A stretch of DNA of 64,000 nt, taken from NCBI GenBank assembly GCA_949752795.1, contig OX457059.1:174604242-174668241 (forward strand). Direction: 5' to 3'. Below, in pieces: positions 44,924-57,060 of this stretch; position 1 is the first letter of the stretch; the number at the start of each line of letters is the position of its first letter. Source of the DNA: Hyperoodon ampullatus. Lineage: Eukaryota > Chordata > Mammalia > Artiodactyla > Ziphiidae. Under the pieces are notes generated by a model that ran no database searches, was not told where the DNA came from, and was given only the letters and a program-made list of their open reading frames with translations. The translations under genes and the position numbers were made by a program.

Positions 44924-47685
44924 TAATTGAAATATATTTGATATATAATATTATGTAAGTTTCAGGTGTACTATGTAGTGATTTGACTTTTGCACATATT
45001 ATGAAATGATCACCACAATAGTCTAGTGACCATCTGTCTCCATACAAGTTATTATGATATTATTGCCTATATCTCTTATGTAGTTTATTACATCCCCTTG
45101 GCTTATTTATTTTATAACTGGAGGTTTGTACCTCTTAATCCCCTTCACCTGTTTTGCCCCCACACCATGCCCCTCCCCTCTGGCAACCACCATTTTGTTC
45201 TCTGTATCCATGAGTTTGTTTTTGTTTTGTTTCATTTGTTTGTTTGTTTTTTGATTTCACATATAAGTGAGATAATATGGTATTTGTCTCTTGATATTTG
45301 TCTTTGTCCATCTGACTTATTACACCTAGCATAATATCCTCTAGGTCCATCCACTTTGTTATAAATGGCAAGATTTCATTTTTATTATGGATAATATTCT
45401 ATTATTTATAGATCTATATCCATATCTATATCACATCTTCTTTATCCATTCATCTATTGATGGGCACTTAGGTTGCTTCCATATCTTGGCTATTGAAAAT
45501 AATGGCACAATGACCATTGGTGTGCATATATTTTTTTGAATTAGTGGTTTTTTTTTTTTTCTTCAGGTAAATACTCAGAAGTGGAATTGCTTGATCATAT
45601 GGTAGCTCTATTTTTAGTTTTTGAGGAACCTCCATACTGTTTTCCATAGTGGCCGCACCAATTTACATTCCTACCAACAGTGTATGAGGATTCCCTTTTT
45701 TCCACATCTTTGCCAACATTTGATATTTCTTGTCTTTTTGATGACGGTCATTCTGATAGGTGTGAGGTGATTGCCTCATTGTGGTTTTGATTTGTGTTTC
45801 CCTGATGATTAGTGATGTTGAGCATCCTTTGATGTGCCTGTTGACCATTTGTATGTCTTCTTTGGAAAAATGTCTGTAAGTGTCAAGAATGGGCATCTTT
45901 GTCTTAATACTGACTTTAAAGGAAATGCTTTCCACTTTCCACTGTTGAGTATGATGTTGACTGTAGGTTTGTCATATATGGCCTTAGTATGTTGAGATAT
46001 GTTCCCTCTATACCCACTTTGTTGAGAGGTTTTATCATAAATGTTTGTTGAATTTTGTCAAAATATTTTTCTACATCTATTGAGATGGTCATATGGTTTT
46101 TATTCTTCAATTTGTTCATGTGGTGTGTCATATCAACTGATTTGTTGATATTGCACCATCTTTGGATCCCTGAGATAAATCCCATTTGATCATGGTGCAT
46201 GATCCTTTTATTGTACTGTTGAATTTGGCATGCTAACATTCTGTTGAGCATTTTTGCATCTGTGTTATCAGTAATACTGTCCTGAAATTTTCTTTTATTT
46301 GTGGTGTCTTAGTTTGATTTTGCTATTAGCACAATGATAGCCACATAGAATGAGTTTGGAAGCATTCCTTCTTCTTCAGGTTTTTTATAGTTTGTGAAGG
46401 ATAGATGTTAACTTTTGGTTTGGTAGAATTCACCTGTGAAGCCATCTGGTCCGGAACAATTTTGTTTGATGAGAAGTATTTTGTTTGTTTGTTTGTTTGT
46501 TTTTCCACTTATTCAATTTCATTACCTGTAATCAGTCTTCATATTTTCTGTTTCTTCCTGATTCAAGTCTTGGGATACTGTATATTTCCAGGAATTTATC
46601 CATTTCTTCTAGGTTATCCATTTTATTGGTGTATAATTGTTCATAGTTGTCTCTTATGATCCTTTGTATTTTTGTGAGCTTGGTTAAAACTTCTCTTCTT
46701 TCAGTTCTGATTTTATTTGGGGTGGGTGGTCCTCTTTCTTTTTTTCTTGATGAGTCTGGCTAAAGTTTTATCAATTTCATTTATGTTTTCAAAAAACCAG
46801 ATCTTAGTTTCAATGATCAATTTTTTAGGCTCTATTTTATTTATTTCTACTTTGATCTTTATTATTTCCTTCCTCCTACTAACTTTGGGTTTTGTGTATT
46901 CTTTTTTCTAGGTCCTTTAGGTGTAAGGTTAGATTGTTTATTTGTGATTTTTCTTGTTTCCTGAGGTAAGCTTGTATTGCTATAAACTTGCATCTTAGAA
47001 CTTTTGCTATGTCCCATAGATTTTGGAATACTGAATTTCCATTTTCATTCATCCTTAGGTATTTTTTTATTTCCTCTGATTTCTTCAGTGACTCATTGAT
47101 GGTTTAGCAGCATCTTGTTTGGACTCCATGCACTTGTGTTTTTTGCAGTTTTTGCTTCTTATAGTTCATTTCTAGTCTCATATCATTGTATGGGGAAAGA
47201 TGTTAGGTAGGAAAAGATGCTTGATATGATTTCAATCTTCTTAAATTTATTGGGATGTGCTTTGTAGATTAGTTGTGATCTATCCTGGAGAATGTTCCAT
47301 GTGCACTTGAAAAGAATATATATTCTTTTTAAAAGAATATATATTCTGCTATTGGACAGAATGCTTTCTATATATCTATTAAATCCATCTGATCTAATGT
47401 GGCATTTAAGGCCTGTGTTTCCTTGTTGATTTTCTGTCTGGAAGATCCATCCATTGAGGTAAGTGGGGTGTTAAACTCCCCCACTATTATTGTGCTACTG
47501 TCAATTTCTATCATTATGTGTGTTAATGTTTGCTTTATGTATTTAGGTGTTCCTATGTTGGGTGTGTATATATTTACAGTTGTTATATCTTCTTGTTGAA
47601 TTGATCCCTTTATCATTATGTAATGTCCTTCTTTGTATCTTGTAACAATCTTTGCTTTAAAGTCTATCTTGTCTCATATGAGTAT
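44924..47685 (-). mobile_element. LINE-1 with internal ORF2 deletion, bracketed by a 14-bp target duplication
   Basis: A single minus-strand L1 insertion, 5'-truncated within ORF2. From right to left it holds part of the endonuclease domain (frame 47368-47616, with NIYTPNIGTPKYIKQ and VGEFNTPL, where the active-site context is normally GDFN). Then come the reverse-transcriptase fingers and palm (frame 45916-46251, with ISIDVEKYFDKIQ, motif A). After an abrupt junction near 45872 come the ORF2 C-terminal region ([20 protein letters not shown], 45663-45935) and the 3' UTR to 44924. The junction skips everything between the RT 'TRQGCP' region and the C terminus, so the catalytic FADD motif is gone. 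Stops and frameshifts break the rest. It is dead for transposition. Confidence 0.93.
46482..46505. repeat. (TTTG)n microsatellite inside the L1
   Basis: Five tttg units within the minus-strand L1 ORF2. Confidence 0.85.
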
Positions 47686-47699
47686 TGTGTATAATTTTT

Positions 47700-50109
47700 G
47701 TTAAGTAGAATTTTTTGACCTGACTAATATAATTTGCTTAGTTCCAATGATTATCTACAAATTTTTCTTTATTTGTTGCAGGGTTAAAAATAATAATGCT
47801 TGAAATTGCAACATAAAATGTGTTAGCCAAATTTCTTGAATCTGAATAATTCTTAAACCCCTTCAAAATTCTTGCATGCTCCCATTGTTCACTTAATTTG
47901 ACTTTTGTTATACTATTTCTTAAATATGTATAATTTGAAAGGTGGGTATAAGTGTCTATTCTTACATCAGCCATACAACTATACAACTAAAACATATTTT
48001 AAATTAAATACAAACAAAATTTCAAATCCAATATGATTCCAATTGCAATATAAATGTAATGGGACAGATAAGATTGTTTTGTTGAAACACAATTGGAGAA
48101 GGACAGAAGGTCAGCCCGCCTCCTGATCTTGTATTACTTGTCCATAGTGCCTGTAATCACATACTAGAGAGTAACTCAACTAACATGCAAGTATCCCAGG
48201 AGGGGTGATATGTTAACTCATGTTCATCAATCAACGTCTCTGCTCTGGAGTTCTGAGAAAATTCAAGGTTCTCTGGTTCCACAAATGTTTGATCCTGATT
48301 TAACCATAAGAAGAATGCTTTTAAACTCTAAGTTTAAAATAATACACAAGTCAATGCACTGTAAACCAGATGGAACCACTGGGGGTCCTGACATGTGATA
48401 AGTAGCTCTGGTCACCAGGCAGTTTCAGAATACAGCCTTTCCTTCAATCTGTGCCTACATCTAGACATGGCTGTTGGATGAGGAATGCTGTGGCTCTGTA
48501 TGGTCATTTAAGAACAAAGCCTGTGTGTATCTGCTGATGTAAAGCACATGGAATCTTGGCATCCCAAATAGTTGTGCAAAAACAAATGAACATATGACAC
48601 ATCCCGCATAGTAGAGCATATACTTATTACATTTTGGAAGTTTTAATAACTCTTAGCTGACCTTTAAAAAGGTGAATAACCTAATTGGACAACTCAGGGT
48701 CAAAATATTATAATGCTTAGACCTGGGCATCAGGTTAGGGAAGAGATGGAAATTTTAAGAAACAGACATAACTTCTGGTTGTTTTGAAACTTTGAGTAGA
48801 TACCTGACTGAAGTCAACACTGAGGTGTGTGAGGTATTAAAGTTATGATACCATTTAAGTTACACTTGAAAAATACTTTATATGGAAGAATGAAGATTCA
48901 AACTGACTGTTGAAACATCCATCAGATTTATGGACTCCCTCTGATCACATGCTTAGAAAACACAAGATGTGGTTTGGTGCTATTATGCATCCTCAGTGAT
49001 TTAACTTCACAACTGTAATTTTCTTTTTTCTGTTCAAGCTGCTATATTGGTTCAATTGAAACACTACTTTGCAATTAGAAAAGTTGACTTTTCAATTTAA
49101 AAAGTTGCCACTAGCTGCAGTTGCTTATCTTTGTAAGTTGGAGAATTCGTGATGCTGTATAAGTTGAATAAATTATCATAAAAATGAGAGATAAGGCAAA
49201 TATGAGTATAGTTAATAACCCTAATTAAAATTTTGTATTCATGAAAACATCTCAATTTTCTGATTGATGTTTGCTAAATGTTTATATAAATGTGAACATA
49301 TCTAATTAATTTATATATGACTCAAATACTACTTTCCTCTTTTTTATATTCCAAGGCTTTAAAGAAAAAAAAATAATTTTAAGAAATAGCTATGCTGTAA
49401 AAAAAAGTTATCAATGTGTTGAAAACACTTTTCCTTGAAAAGTAGAGACAGAAATATTGGAAATAAGGGTTAAATTTTTTTTAATGAAGTCATTTTGATT
49501 AAAGAAAGGAAAAATAGGCATAGAATATTATAAAGAGAGAGTTTAGGGATAGGACACTGAAAGCTTCCTTGGAACAATGTGTAAGCACTGGATCCCTAGG
49601 TGGGAGTGAGGAAGGGAAACACAGTATCATTTAAATCTCACTCAACCCATTGTCCTGAGTATGTTGAGACGTCAATATCAACACATAGGCTACCACATAT
49701 AAAGCTAGTTTGATACTGAAGTTTTCAAATTTTTCTATTACTTTTGCAATTCAAAATTGATGAAATATAAATTTACTTATGCAGTTCTGGTGTTGATAAT
49801 GCATTATTGAGTATATTAGATATATAATACATCATGATTAAATTGAGTTGATTTTACATATTCAGTAATGTTCAATGATAAGAAAACTATTAAGTCTTCA
49901 CATCAACCAGTCAATAGGCAAAAACAGATAATTAGATGATAAAAATATTTTAAAATATTAATTACTAACTAAAAATTCTCTTAGTGATCAAGAAATAGAA
50001 ATTAAAATTTCTTAATATATTTTATAAAGATATCTACCTCAAGCAAATAGCTAAGGTCAGATTTAGTGTTAAATCAAGAGAAGTTTATATTAAATTTAAG
50101 AACCAGAGA
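47700..50109. other. Unassigned AT-rich sequence
   Basis: About 2.4 kb, roughly two thirds A+T, with no long frames and no clear repeat family. The right end (from about 49850) may contain eroded L1 ORF2 upstream of the fragment below. Confidence 0.35.
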
Positions 50110-50870
50110 TAATCCCATAGTCAATACTATCATTTTTTTCCCTATTGGTTCAAGCCAATGCAATAAGGAAAGAAAAATATATGATTTATGAATAATGGAG
50201 AGGAGACAACATTGTCATATTTGCATAAGATAAAAATGTCTTCCTGGAAATTTAAGAGACTTAACTGAAACACTCTTAGAACTGATAAGAGAGGTGGCTT
50301 GTTAGGATAAATACATACAAAATTTACTTGCTGATCAAATATCAGCAGATGCATAAACTATATGGAAAAATATATACAATTTATAGTGATGTGTAGAGGG
50401 AAAATATGGAGATATGTACATATAATAGTACAGCTTTAGTAAGGTGCATAGAAGGAGGATTTGAATAAGGGAAAATACACAAATAGGTTTATGAATGGAA
50501 CTCTCAGTGCTATAAATATGTCAAATTTTGTAAATTAACTTGTAAATTGTTAGTCCAGCATATATTTTTTTCTAAATTTACTTAGAATATTACTAAATCT
50601 TCTAAAGGTTATTTGGAAGAATAAATACATAGCAAATTGTCACTTTATGATGCCAAGCAGTAAAGCATCTTACAAAAGCATGATAATTAATACATTGTGA
50701 GTGGGCCAATGAGATATGCTGTGAAGCCCAGACACAGGCCCAACTATGAGTAATAACTTAATATAAGTCAGTATTTCCAATCATCAGAAAGGAGCCATTA
50801 TTAAAAAAACAAATGGTTTTGAGCTATTGCCTAATCATTTCTTTAAAAAAATCACATAACACCAAAACAA
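50110..50870 (+). mobile_element. Ancient L1 ORF2 fragment, sense strand
   Basis: 'tcaatactatcatttttttccctattgg', 'acattgtcatatttgcataagataaaaatgtcttcctggaaa' and 'cttagaactgataaga...ggataaatacatacaaaa' follow the order of L1 ORF2 around the reverse-transcriptase FADD box, here destroyed. 'ggttatttggaagaataaatac', 'gcatgataattaatacattgtg' and 'gggccaatgaga' continue the downstream ORF2 region. Heavy divergence and many indels indicate an L1M-age element. It lies opposite in orientation to the L1 at 44924. Confidence 0.6.
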
Positions 50871-50881
50871 ATTTCTGATGG

Positions 50882-51030
50882 CATATATATAATTATACAT
50901 ATATATTTATATAGGTGTAATGTAAATACACATTATACACAAATAATATGTATGTGAAGGTATATGTATATGTACATAATATATATAATATGTGCATAGG
51001 TACACATATAGATAATATGTGTATATAATT
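50882..51030. repeat. AT-rich TATA/TGTATA low-complexity tract
   Basis: Interspersed tatata, tatgta and tacaca units without a pure period. Probably a decayed microsatellite. Confidence 0.8.
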
Positions 51031-51057
51031 ATAAATGTAAAGTAAAATACACCAGGA

Positions 51058-51343
51058 CAGTGCTGTACAATGGAAATATAATGTGAGTTACAGATACAAT
51101 TTTTAAATGTCCTGGTAGCCACATAGAAACAAAAGTATGAGAAATAGGTGAAATTAATTTTAATATATTTTATTTAATCTAATATATCATAATTATGCCA
51201 TTTCAACATGTACTCAATATGAAAAATATTTTTAAGTACTTTTAGTTTTTTTTTCATGCTAAGACCTTGTAATCCAGTGTGTATTTTATATTTTAAGCAC
51301 ACCTCATTTACTTTAGCCATGTTTTAGCTGCACTGGGCAATAG
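51058..51343 (+). mobile_element. hAT-Charlie-type DNA transposon fossil, copy 2
   Basis: Begins cagtgctgtacaatggaaatataatg, closer to the ancestral terminal repeat than copy 1 at 5282. It contains 'ggtagccacatag', 'gaaataggtgaaattaattttaatatattttatttaa' and 'catttcaacatgtactcaatatgaaaaatat', and ends near 'cactgggcaatag'. Same family and strand as copy 1 but shorter, with an internal deletion relative to it. Confidence 0.75.
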
Positions 51344-51659
51344 GGCCCCAGAAGATAAAAACAAGTGAGCATTTACCATTATAATCTCCTATGAGAAAAG
51401 TCCTCCTAAGCATAACACCAAAGGCAAAAAACACAAAGTAAAAGATTAACGTTGTGTCCATATTTGTTTAAAATATTGCCTATGTAAAAATAACACAAAT
51501 ATCAAGGTAAAACTTGAAAATGAAAAAATGAGCAAAGATCATTCATCAGTTCATAAAAGTAAAACACAAGAAGTCAGTAAGCAAATAAAACGGAAAAGAA
51601 CTTTAAAAGTCCTGCAAATCCAAACAGTGGACCCTTTAAGACAATCTCCCTCTGATCCG
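51344..51659. other. Unassigned AT-rich sequence
   Basis: No gene or repeat recognised. Confidence 0.35.
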
Positions 51660-51785
51660 CTGTTGCTTCATTTGTCAAATTAGAACAAGAATGAGGTCTC
51701 CACCATATGGCTATAGTGAGGATTATATAAGAGAGTGAACATAGGACCTGGAACGCAGCAGACAAGCAATAAATCTTACCTCATT
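51660..51785 (+). mobile_element. MIR SINE fragment
   Basis: 'ttgcttcatttgtcaaattagaac', 'tatagtgaggattatataagagag', 'ataggacctggaacgcagcagacaagcaataaatctta' follow the MIR 3' half ('gtaaaatggg...gtgaggattaaatgag...agtgcctggcacatagtaagcgctcaataaatgt') in order. Confidence 0.7.
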
Positions 51786-52779
51786 ACCAGAGACAATTTT
51801 TTGGATGATAAACATATATTGAGAAAACCAATTTGTACATTAGAATTATTTATACAATTATTTAGCCAATTAAAACAATTTTATTTTTATAGCACATTGA
51901 TCATTTTCTGTAAGTAAGAGAAACATAATTTAATTTGACAAGTAAATGTGCATTGCACCTTCTTATCTCTCTCTGGGTTCTTTTCAGTCATTACTTGTGA
52001 ATAAATATAGTTTAGAGAAGGCCTAGAGAGTTCAACTTAACAATCATTAACTTTTGCATTACAGGGCTGGGTTTCATCCAACCCACCAGCACCTGGGGAC
52101 CCTTGGTACCTACGAGCCCATCTATTGCCTAAAGACCAGTTATAGGGGGCTAACCCTGGGATGGAAGGACGATCAATATGAAGACTTCTTAAAGCTTTTT
52201 TACATTTGTATTTATACGTGTTGTTGTCATTCCTATCCTCAGTTCTCTATGAACGATAATGCACTCAAAATTTGAATTTCAGACACTGTGCAATTAACTG
52301 TAAAAAATGCCATTTAATTATTATTTTATCATCATATATTTTTAGGACTGGAAGGCATTTAGAAAATATTTAGTCTAAAAGTATTTTAAGTAAATTTGGA
52401 AATGAAAGTTGGAAAAAAATTGGTGCAAGCCACGAGCCTAAAATCCAGAGCCTCAGGCACCCAAGTCGTGATTTTTTCATGGTGTCTCCTTGGGCAGAAT
52501 TTTTTTATGTTAAAAGACGTCTAACTTTCAGAATGGAGTTTAATTTTATGTCTGTTTAATAAATTGTGCTTTTCTGATGGAAACAGTTGCCATGGGGGTG
52601 TTTGGTCTAAACACACAGGCACTAGCATATGCATTCACGCATACCCTCATACACAATCCACACCGGCAGGGGCAGCCAAGCTTTTGAACCTTCAATGTCA
52701 CAGAACTGCTAGATCCTGACAACGGCCAGAAACTGAAATCACTACCTTGCAGGTGTCCACATTTGGTTGAGTCTCCAAA
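51786..52779. other. Unassigned sequence
   Basis: Includes a splice-acceptor-like site 'ttttgcattacag' ending near 52064, followed by a less AT-rich 140-bp stretch with an open frame (73 codons, 52054-52275). No downstream donor or family match supports an exon, so none is called. 52560-52680 has CA-rich pieces. Confidence 0.35.
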
Positions 52780-53100
52780 TTAACTGCTTCAAATAAAGAC
52801 TTAATTTAAACTTAATAGGACAGCTAGTGCATGCTAATTAAAGACAAAATGATTCTTTAAAAGGCATTTACTGAGGTTTAACAACTATGTGACAGAAGCA
52901 GACCAGTCATATACTGTGCTTGCTAAACCTCCATAGCTGGGTTTTTATTAATCACTTGGGGTTTAATCATCAGGAAAGACCTTTCTCGATAAATCTCAAT
53001 CACTTTATAGGGTGGATTTCACTACTGCAGCTAAACGTCTGGGGCTTAATTGTTTCGAAGCACACCACGGGCATTCACAAGACACCTCTGCCATAATTCA
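52780..53100. promoter_or_regulatory. Candidate conserved non-coding element rich in homeodomain cores
   Basis: About 320 bp without any repeat signature and with many TAAT/ATTA cores. These include atgctaattaaag at 52831 (POU-homeodomain composite), ttattaatcac near 52945, gtttaatcatc near 52963 and cttaattgtttcg near 53046. The density and clean composition are like enhancers of developmental genes. This is inference from texture only; no alignment is available. Confidence 0.3.
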
Positions 53101-53397
53101 CTGAGTCCTTTTACTTTGTTATCCTTTTCCCTCAATGTAATATTTTTATTTTTTCTTATTTTAATTGATACCATTCAGACATTCTTATACTTTATACTGC
53201 TTTATATATTTTTATAGTTTATAGTGAAACATTAAAATTAAAATGAGATTTCAGTACTTTTCTATTTTTAGGGTAGAGATATTTTTAGGCACTGCAAAAT
53301 TCCATGTTGAAAAAAACAGAGGCATCATCAGAAATACATTCAAATGATTAAACTTTTTGATCCAGTAAAAATTGAGTCAATAAATCAGAACCCACTT
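53101..53397. other. Unassigned AT-rich sequence
   Basis: No gene or repeat recognised. A TTTAT-rich stretch lies at 53140-53225. Confidence 0.35.
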
Positions 53398-53735
53398 ATT
53401 TTAGTCAGCTCGGGCTCCAAAACAAATACCACAGATAGGGCAGCTTAAACAACAGACGTTTATTGCTCACAGTTTTGGAGGTTGGGCGCAGGGTCCAGCA
53501 GGGTCGGCTCCTGGTGAGAACTCTCTGCCCGGTTTGCAGATGGCCACCGTCTCATTGTGACCTCCCATGGCCTTTGCACAGAGAGCATGTGTGGAGAGAG
53601 ATCTCTGGTGTCTCTTCCTCTTCTTATAAGGACACCAGTCCTATTGGATCAGAGACAACTCCTTAACTACCTCCTTAGAGGTCCCATCTCCAAATACAGT
53701 CATGGGTATTAGGGGTTCAGCATAGGGATGGGGGT
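53398..53735 (-). mobile_element. MaLR-type LTR (MST/THE1/MLT1-like)
   Basis: Plus strand reads the antisense LTR in order: 'ccaaaacaaataccacagatagggcagcttaaacaacagacgtttattgctcacagtt', 'cagatggccaccgtctcattgtgacc', 'cttataaggacaccagtcctattggatcag', 'ccatctccaaatacagtca', 'attaggggttcagcat'. Together with the plus-strand LTR at 2706 it gives two members of the same superfamily in opposite orientation. No internal region. Confidence 0.85.
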
Positions 53736-55859
53736 TCAGGTCACTGTGGAAAGACTAAAGGTATGTTTCCCATTGAAAATAAGGGATCAAGGAAAGAATG
53801 TAAATATAGCACCATGATTTCCTAATCTTTACCAAATTCTTTTCTTGTAGCTAGTTTCCTAGAACATCAATAGAATGACCCTCTTCCCTGGTCCTGGGAA
53901 TATAGGAAATACTGGACCAGCTCCAAGTCTGCACAGGTATTTTAAGTGACAACCAACACATAGTTCATAATAGTTGTATCTGATATTCAGTTTTGTAAGG
54001 ACAGAGCAATGGCCAGCAAATACACCTGTTTCACTGCTTGGCTCCTCCCCAGCTTGGAGACTCCCAGGAACCAGGTCCATCCTTCCAATGGATGCCTTGG
54101 ACCAAGGATTCCACATCCTTCGGTTCTGCCTTCCAGGTAGCTGCAGGCAACTCTGGCTGCCACCTGTGGACCCCCTTTCTGCCGAGGACCACACTCTGGG
54201 GAGTGGCCACACGGCACCCTGGGATCATGCAGGAGCGGGTGGGCTGAGGGTGTCCAGCTTTGTCAGAGGTGCCCCCTCGTCTCCTGCTGGCCAGACTGTC
54301 ACCCCCCTGCCCTCTGGCCTTTGGGCCCCCAGCCTACTTCCCCCTGCTATGGGGGTTCTGTTTTCTTGGGGTGATCCCTGGGTACTGGGAGTCTGTTTGG
54401 TGGTGCAATAGGAAGCGGGCTAGCAGCCTGGAGAGGGGAGTACATGCAGGGTCGGGAAGGACAGTGAGGAAGACCTCGTGAGGCTCCTGCCAAGGTGAGT
54501 GGGGGGGTGGGGAAGGCCCCAGGTAAAGCTCATCCAAGCTCTTGTAAGGATCCAGGGTGACCTCTGCCTGGAACCCTGAAGAGGGAGGACACACACTTTG
54601 TTTCCTCCTGGCTACACTGGGTGCTCAGCAAATAGCTGGAGAGTAAATGGTTTATCACAAACACTAGGGGAAGCCTGAGACCCCAACACACTCTTCTCTT
54701 CACATGGAGCATGAACACACTTGGACAGAGTAGGCGCGCCCCACGTGCTAGATGGAAATCTCGGCAAGGCTCCTTCAACCTCATTTATAATCAGAGGAGA
54801 CTTTTTCTTCGTATTCAACTTCCCAGAAGTTTGTGTTATCTGAGAGGTTCCTCTGGGCTGGGCTCACCCAGACACCAGGAGCTGAGCCCTGGCCTGAGAC
54901 CGTGCTGCTCTGTACCTGGCATCACACACGACCTTGATTCTCTCTTCTTTACAAGTGATGAGCTTCTCACCGTGGATGAGCTTTCAAATCCAGTGGCGTG
55001 CCTTTTCCCCAACAGTAACACCAATATCAGAAAACCACCGTCTGGGAAGCTAACTCTGATCATAAAATTATTAAATTCTAATTATAACAGCATATTTAGA
55101 CTGGATGTTTTTCAAAAAGAAAAGCTTCGGAAGAAGCCTCATTGTTCATTTTTCTGAATGGCACATGCATCTGGGCAAACCTGTGTAAATGCAATTCTAT
55201 ACATATAATTTTAAAAGTAATTTTTCAAATAGCATTTAAATAATTTTTTAATAATTAAATAGGAATGTTAGTGGAGATTTGTTCTTTAGAAAGAATTACA
55301 TCATTCTTCATCTTTTTTTTCATTACTAATTTCACCTAACGGATCATGATAGGATGAGGGTGGAATTTTAATTTTAACTGTACACATCTCTGAGTGATGT
55401 ATACTCTACTGAATGCTCCAAACTTCATCATAATTATGTCATGTATCATTGGAATTTTAATAATACAATGAGTTTGATGGCTGCTGGTAAAAGCAGATGT
55501 GGGTGTGAGGCACAGCCAAAGAGGTGAGCATTTAGTCTCTCCCAAATTCAATAAAAGGGCATGAGAATTTATAATAAAGCAATGATTTCAAAATCTTTCT
55601 ACCTAAATAGTGAAGACATATGATTTATTATCCACACTGAAGTGAACCTTACATTATTACATGTACCAGGACAACAGGCAGAAAACAGACGGCTCCAGGT
55701 AAGTTCAGCCACGGGGTCAGAATAATAATAATGAAATTAACAACAACAACCACAGCCAAGAAGATAGCACAGCCTCTGAGCCTGGTCTTGCCAAATCGGC
55801 TCACACAAGGTCACTCGTTCGCTTGTCACAGTGAACCCAAGTGGAAGGTTCTGTTAGGA
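53736..55859. other. Unassigned sequence
   Basis: 53950-54950 is GC-richer, with several overlapping frames (up to 148 codons, 54711-55157) on both strands and no domains. 55080-55350 is AT-rich. No gene called. Confidence 0.35.
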
Positions 55860-55970
55860 GGACCCCAGTTCACAGATGAGGATGTGGAGGCTCAGTGGGT
55901 CTGAGTAACTCACACAGGACTCAGGGCCAGACTGTGGTGGCCCTACGCCCAGACTCAGCTGCCAGCCAAG
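55860..55970 (-). mobile_element. MIR SINE fragment
   Basis: 'gaccccagttcacagatgaggatgtggaggctcagtgggtctgagtaactcacacaggactcagggcc' follows the antisense MIR order 'ccattttacagatgaggaaactgaggctcagagaggttaagtaacttgcc'. Well recognisable. Confidence 0.7.
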
Positions 55971-56018
55971 AACAACTGTCTCACTGCTTTACACAGGACT
56001 GCTTCTTCCACAGCCCAT

Positions 56019-57060
56019 GTGAGCACACACACACACACAGAATCCCAGACACCACATGCACTCATGGACCTTCACACACACATCTGTGCACCTGTACACA
56101 TTCACACAGGTGTGTTTATGCACCCACAGCCATGTGCGTCTGCATGTGCACACAGACACACACATGCACACACTCACACACCTCCCACTCAGGTGTGCAC
56201 ACATGTATGTGAACACACCAGGCAGGCACTGACACAGAGACACAAAGGCACACATGTGTAAAATGCATGCACACAAGCAAGCACATATGAACACATATAG
56301 AAAGCACGTGTGCACACATGAACACAAAAGAACAGGTACTCACACAGGTGCAGGCACACACATACAAGTGTAGCCTCACAAGGCTACCCACAAACATACA
56401 CACAAGCACACATGCATACCCACACATGCATGCTCACAGTGGCACTCACACACTCGTGCACATGTGCACATGCACATGAAAGCACATTCGGTACACTACC
56501 ACACATGCACACACACCTAAATATCATGTGCAGATTCATTTTCACATATGTGCATATGTGCACACATGAACCTCCATGTGTATGCTCACACATACACACA
56601 GATGTGTACATGAACACATACAGTCACAGACATGTGATACCATGCACCTACATGTAGTGTATGCACACACAAGCACTCATGCACACAGGGGTGCACATTC
56701 ATGCAGGTACTTGTGCACACACACACACTCACATGCATTCACGTGTGGCTCACGCACAAGTGTACACACAAACATGCGTGCACATAGGCACTCATCCATA
56801 CACATGTGCACAACCCCACCCCCACGTGTGTGCACCCACTAACACACACAAATGTGCACACACACTTTTGCACATAAACACACATGCATGCATGTGCCCA
56901 CACTCAGAGGCACATGCAAACATTCACACTCATGCACACAAAAGTATGCACTCATGCCCACACCCGCAAGGCACTCGCACAGCTGCATGCACACATATGC
57001 GGCCAGTTGCACCCATGCACCAGTGCACACAGCCAGGCACCCCTGCCCCACATACACAGG
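56019..57060. repeat. About 1 kb of CA-rich, alternating purine-pyrimidine low-complexity DNA
   Basis: Degenerate tandem DNA built from CACA, CATGCACA, CACATGTG and similar words, with no fixed period. Pure CA runs are short (for example 56024-56039, 56711-56731). The lack of TAA, TAG and TGA over long spans gives His/Thr/Cys-rich chance frames on both strands (159 codons plus, 112 codons minus). These are not genes. Alternating CA/TG DNA of this kind readily adopts Z-form under supercoiling. Confidence 0.9.

Noticed and set aside
46405..46911. Hydrophobic plus-strand frames resembling membrane proteins
   Set aside because: Antisense translation of L1 ORF2; T-rich antisense L1 always reads as Phe/Leu/Ile-rich.
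52054..52275. Possible exon after the acceptor-like 'ttttgcattacag'
   Set aside because: No donor, no family resemblance and AT-rich surroundings; acceptor-like sites are common by chance.
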